Part shown: positions 7,724-8,091 of the stretch, one piece after another
Numbering within the stretch: the first letter of the stretch is position 1
How the letters are laid out: each line of letters begins with the position of its first letter
Origin: Cryomorphaceae bacterium
GTDB taxonomy: Bacteria; Bacteroidota; Bacteroidia; Flavobacteriales; Schleiferiaceae
Reading direction: 5' to 3'
Assembly (NCBI GenBank): GCA_949547975.1
Contig: CATITW010000001.1
Span: 1 to 8,091 of the forward strand
DNA: 8,091 nt
Made by a program: the position numbers and the translations under genes
Notes under the pieces: model-generated
Seen by the model: the letters and a program-made list of their open reading frames with translations, nothing else
Told to the model about the DNA's origin: nothing
Database searches by the model: none

Positions 7724-7744
7724 GAGTTCTTATGTCTGAGTGTA

Positions 7745-8091
7745 TTATTTTTTGACTTTAGGACGCTTAGCTCCGTACTTCGAGCGGCGTTGAGTTCTTC
7801 CGTCTACACCTGCAGTATCGAGTGCGCCACGTACAATGTGGTAGCGAACCCCTGGTAAATCCTTGACACGACCTCCACGAACGAGCACGATACTGTGCTC
7901 TTGTAGGTTGTGCCCTTCTCCACCGATGTAGGCATTAACTTCATTTCCATTTGAGAGACGCACCCTTGCCACCTTACGCATTGCCGAATTTGGTTTTTTC
8001 GGCGTCGTTGTGTAGACACGAGTACATACACCCCTGCGTTGTGGGCAGGAATCCAGCGCAGCAGATTTACTCTTTTGTTTGATCTGTTTGC
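7745..8091 (-). CDS. rpsL: 30S ribosomal protein S12 (uS12), N-terminus cut off by window edge
   Basis: The frame is open from the right edge: 114 residues to the TAA, preceded by two bases of a split codon. By comparison with E. coli about 12 N-terminal residues are missing, so the ATG at 7981 (MRKVARVRL) is an internal methionine and not the start. S12 monitors codon-anticodon pairing at the decoding site. Visible motifs are [47 protein letters not shown] and [14 protein letters not shown], ending [12 protein letters not shown]. Both lysines linked to streptomycin resistance (E. coli Lys43 and Lys88, counting Met) are the sensitive form. The aspartate after the second, target of RimO methylthiolation in E. 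coli, is present. The gene is 21 bases before rpsG and in the same frame, with a reserve TAA five codons after the stop. Confidence 0.97.
   Translation of the reverse strand, partial: KQIKQKSKSAALDSCPQRRGVCTRVYTTTPKKPNSAMRKVARVRLSNGNEVNAYIGGEGHNLQEHSIVLVRGGRVKDLPGVRYHIVRGALDTAGVDGRTQRRSKYGAKRPKVKK

Noticed and set aside
7745..7981. rpsL starting at the ATG at 7981
   Set aside because: The frame continues upstream with conserved S12 sequence ([22 protein letters not shown]), so this methionine is internal.
7804..8031. A 75-codon minus-strand frame overlapping rpsL
   Set aside because: It is the wrong frame of rpsL; the S12 frame is open to the window edge and matches S12 along its whole length.
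1..8091. Search for a hidden novel system, mobile element, RNA gene or CRISPR array
   Set aside because: Nearly every base lies in a recognised translation gene on one strand, gaps are at most 29 bases, and I saw no direct or inverted repeats, tRNA-like sequence or foreign gene by eye. I could not run a structure or covariation search for signals buried inside coding sequence.

Overview
The window is one uninterrupted run of ribosomal-protein and translation genes, all read from the minus strand. In transcription order (right to left) they are rpsL (5' end cut off by the window), rpsG, fusA, rpsJ, rplC, rplD, rplW, rplB, rpsS, rplV, rpsC, rplP, rpmC, rpsQ and rplN (3' end cut off). This is the str operon (S12, S7, EF-G) joined directly to the S10 operon (S10 to S17), running into the first gene of the spc operon (L14). 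There is no RNA gene, mobile element, CRISPR array or hypothetical gene. No gap between genes exceeds 29 nt.

The organism is very probably a member of the Bacteroidota, perhaps close to the Flavobacteriia. Three things point there: tuf is absent between fusA and rpsJ; most starts lack a convincing Shine-Dalgarno sequence; and the protein wording is typical of the phylum as I remember it (S10 with a [12 protein letters not shown] loop, L2 with [10 protein letters not shown]3 with [18 protein letters not shown]7 ending AFSHFRF). The class assignment is a judgement from recalled family sequences, not a search.

Layout: 7745-8091 S12; 7256-7723 S7; 5138-7243 elongation factor G; 4820-5125 S10; 3547-4790 L3 and L4, overlapping by one base; 2419-3539 L23 and L2; 1018-2407 S19, L22 and S3; 117-1009 L16, L29 and S17; 1-114 start of L14. 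The products assemble into the 30S head and decoding centre (S12, S7, S10, S19, S3, S17) and into the 50S tunnel wall, peptidyl-transferase surroundings and factor-binding region (L2, L3, L4, L22, L23, L29, L16, L14). EF-G drives translocation on the finished ribosome.

I found no new biological system. Points worth a second look are modest. The spacers are too short to hold the classical E. coli S7 and L4 feedback sites. All 14 visible stop codons are TAA. Reserve in-frame stops occur at every junction where the next gene is in the same frame. A short motif recurs just after several stop codons. The start of rpsC should be placed at 1725, not at an in-frame ATG inside rplV.
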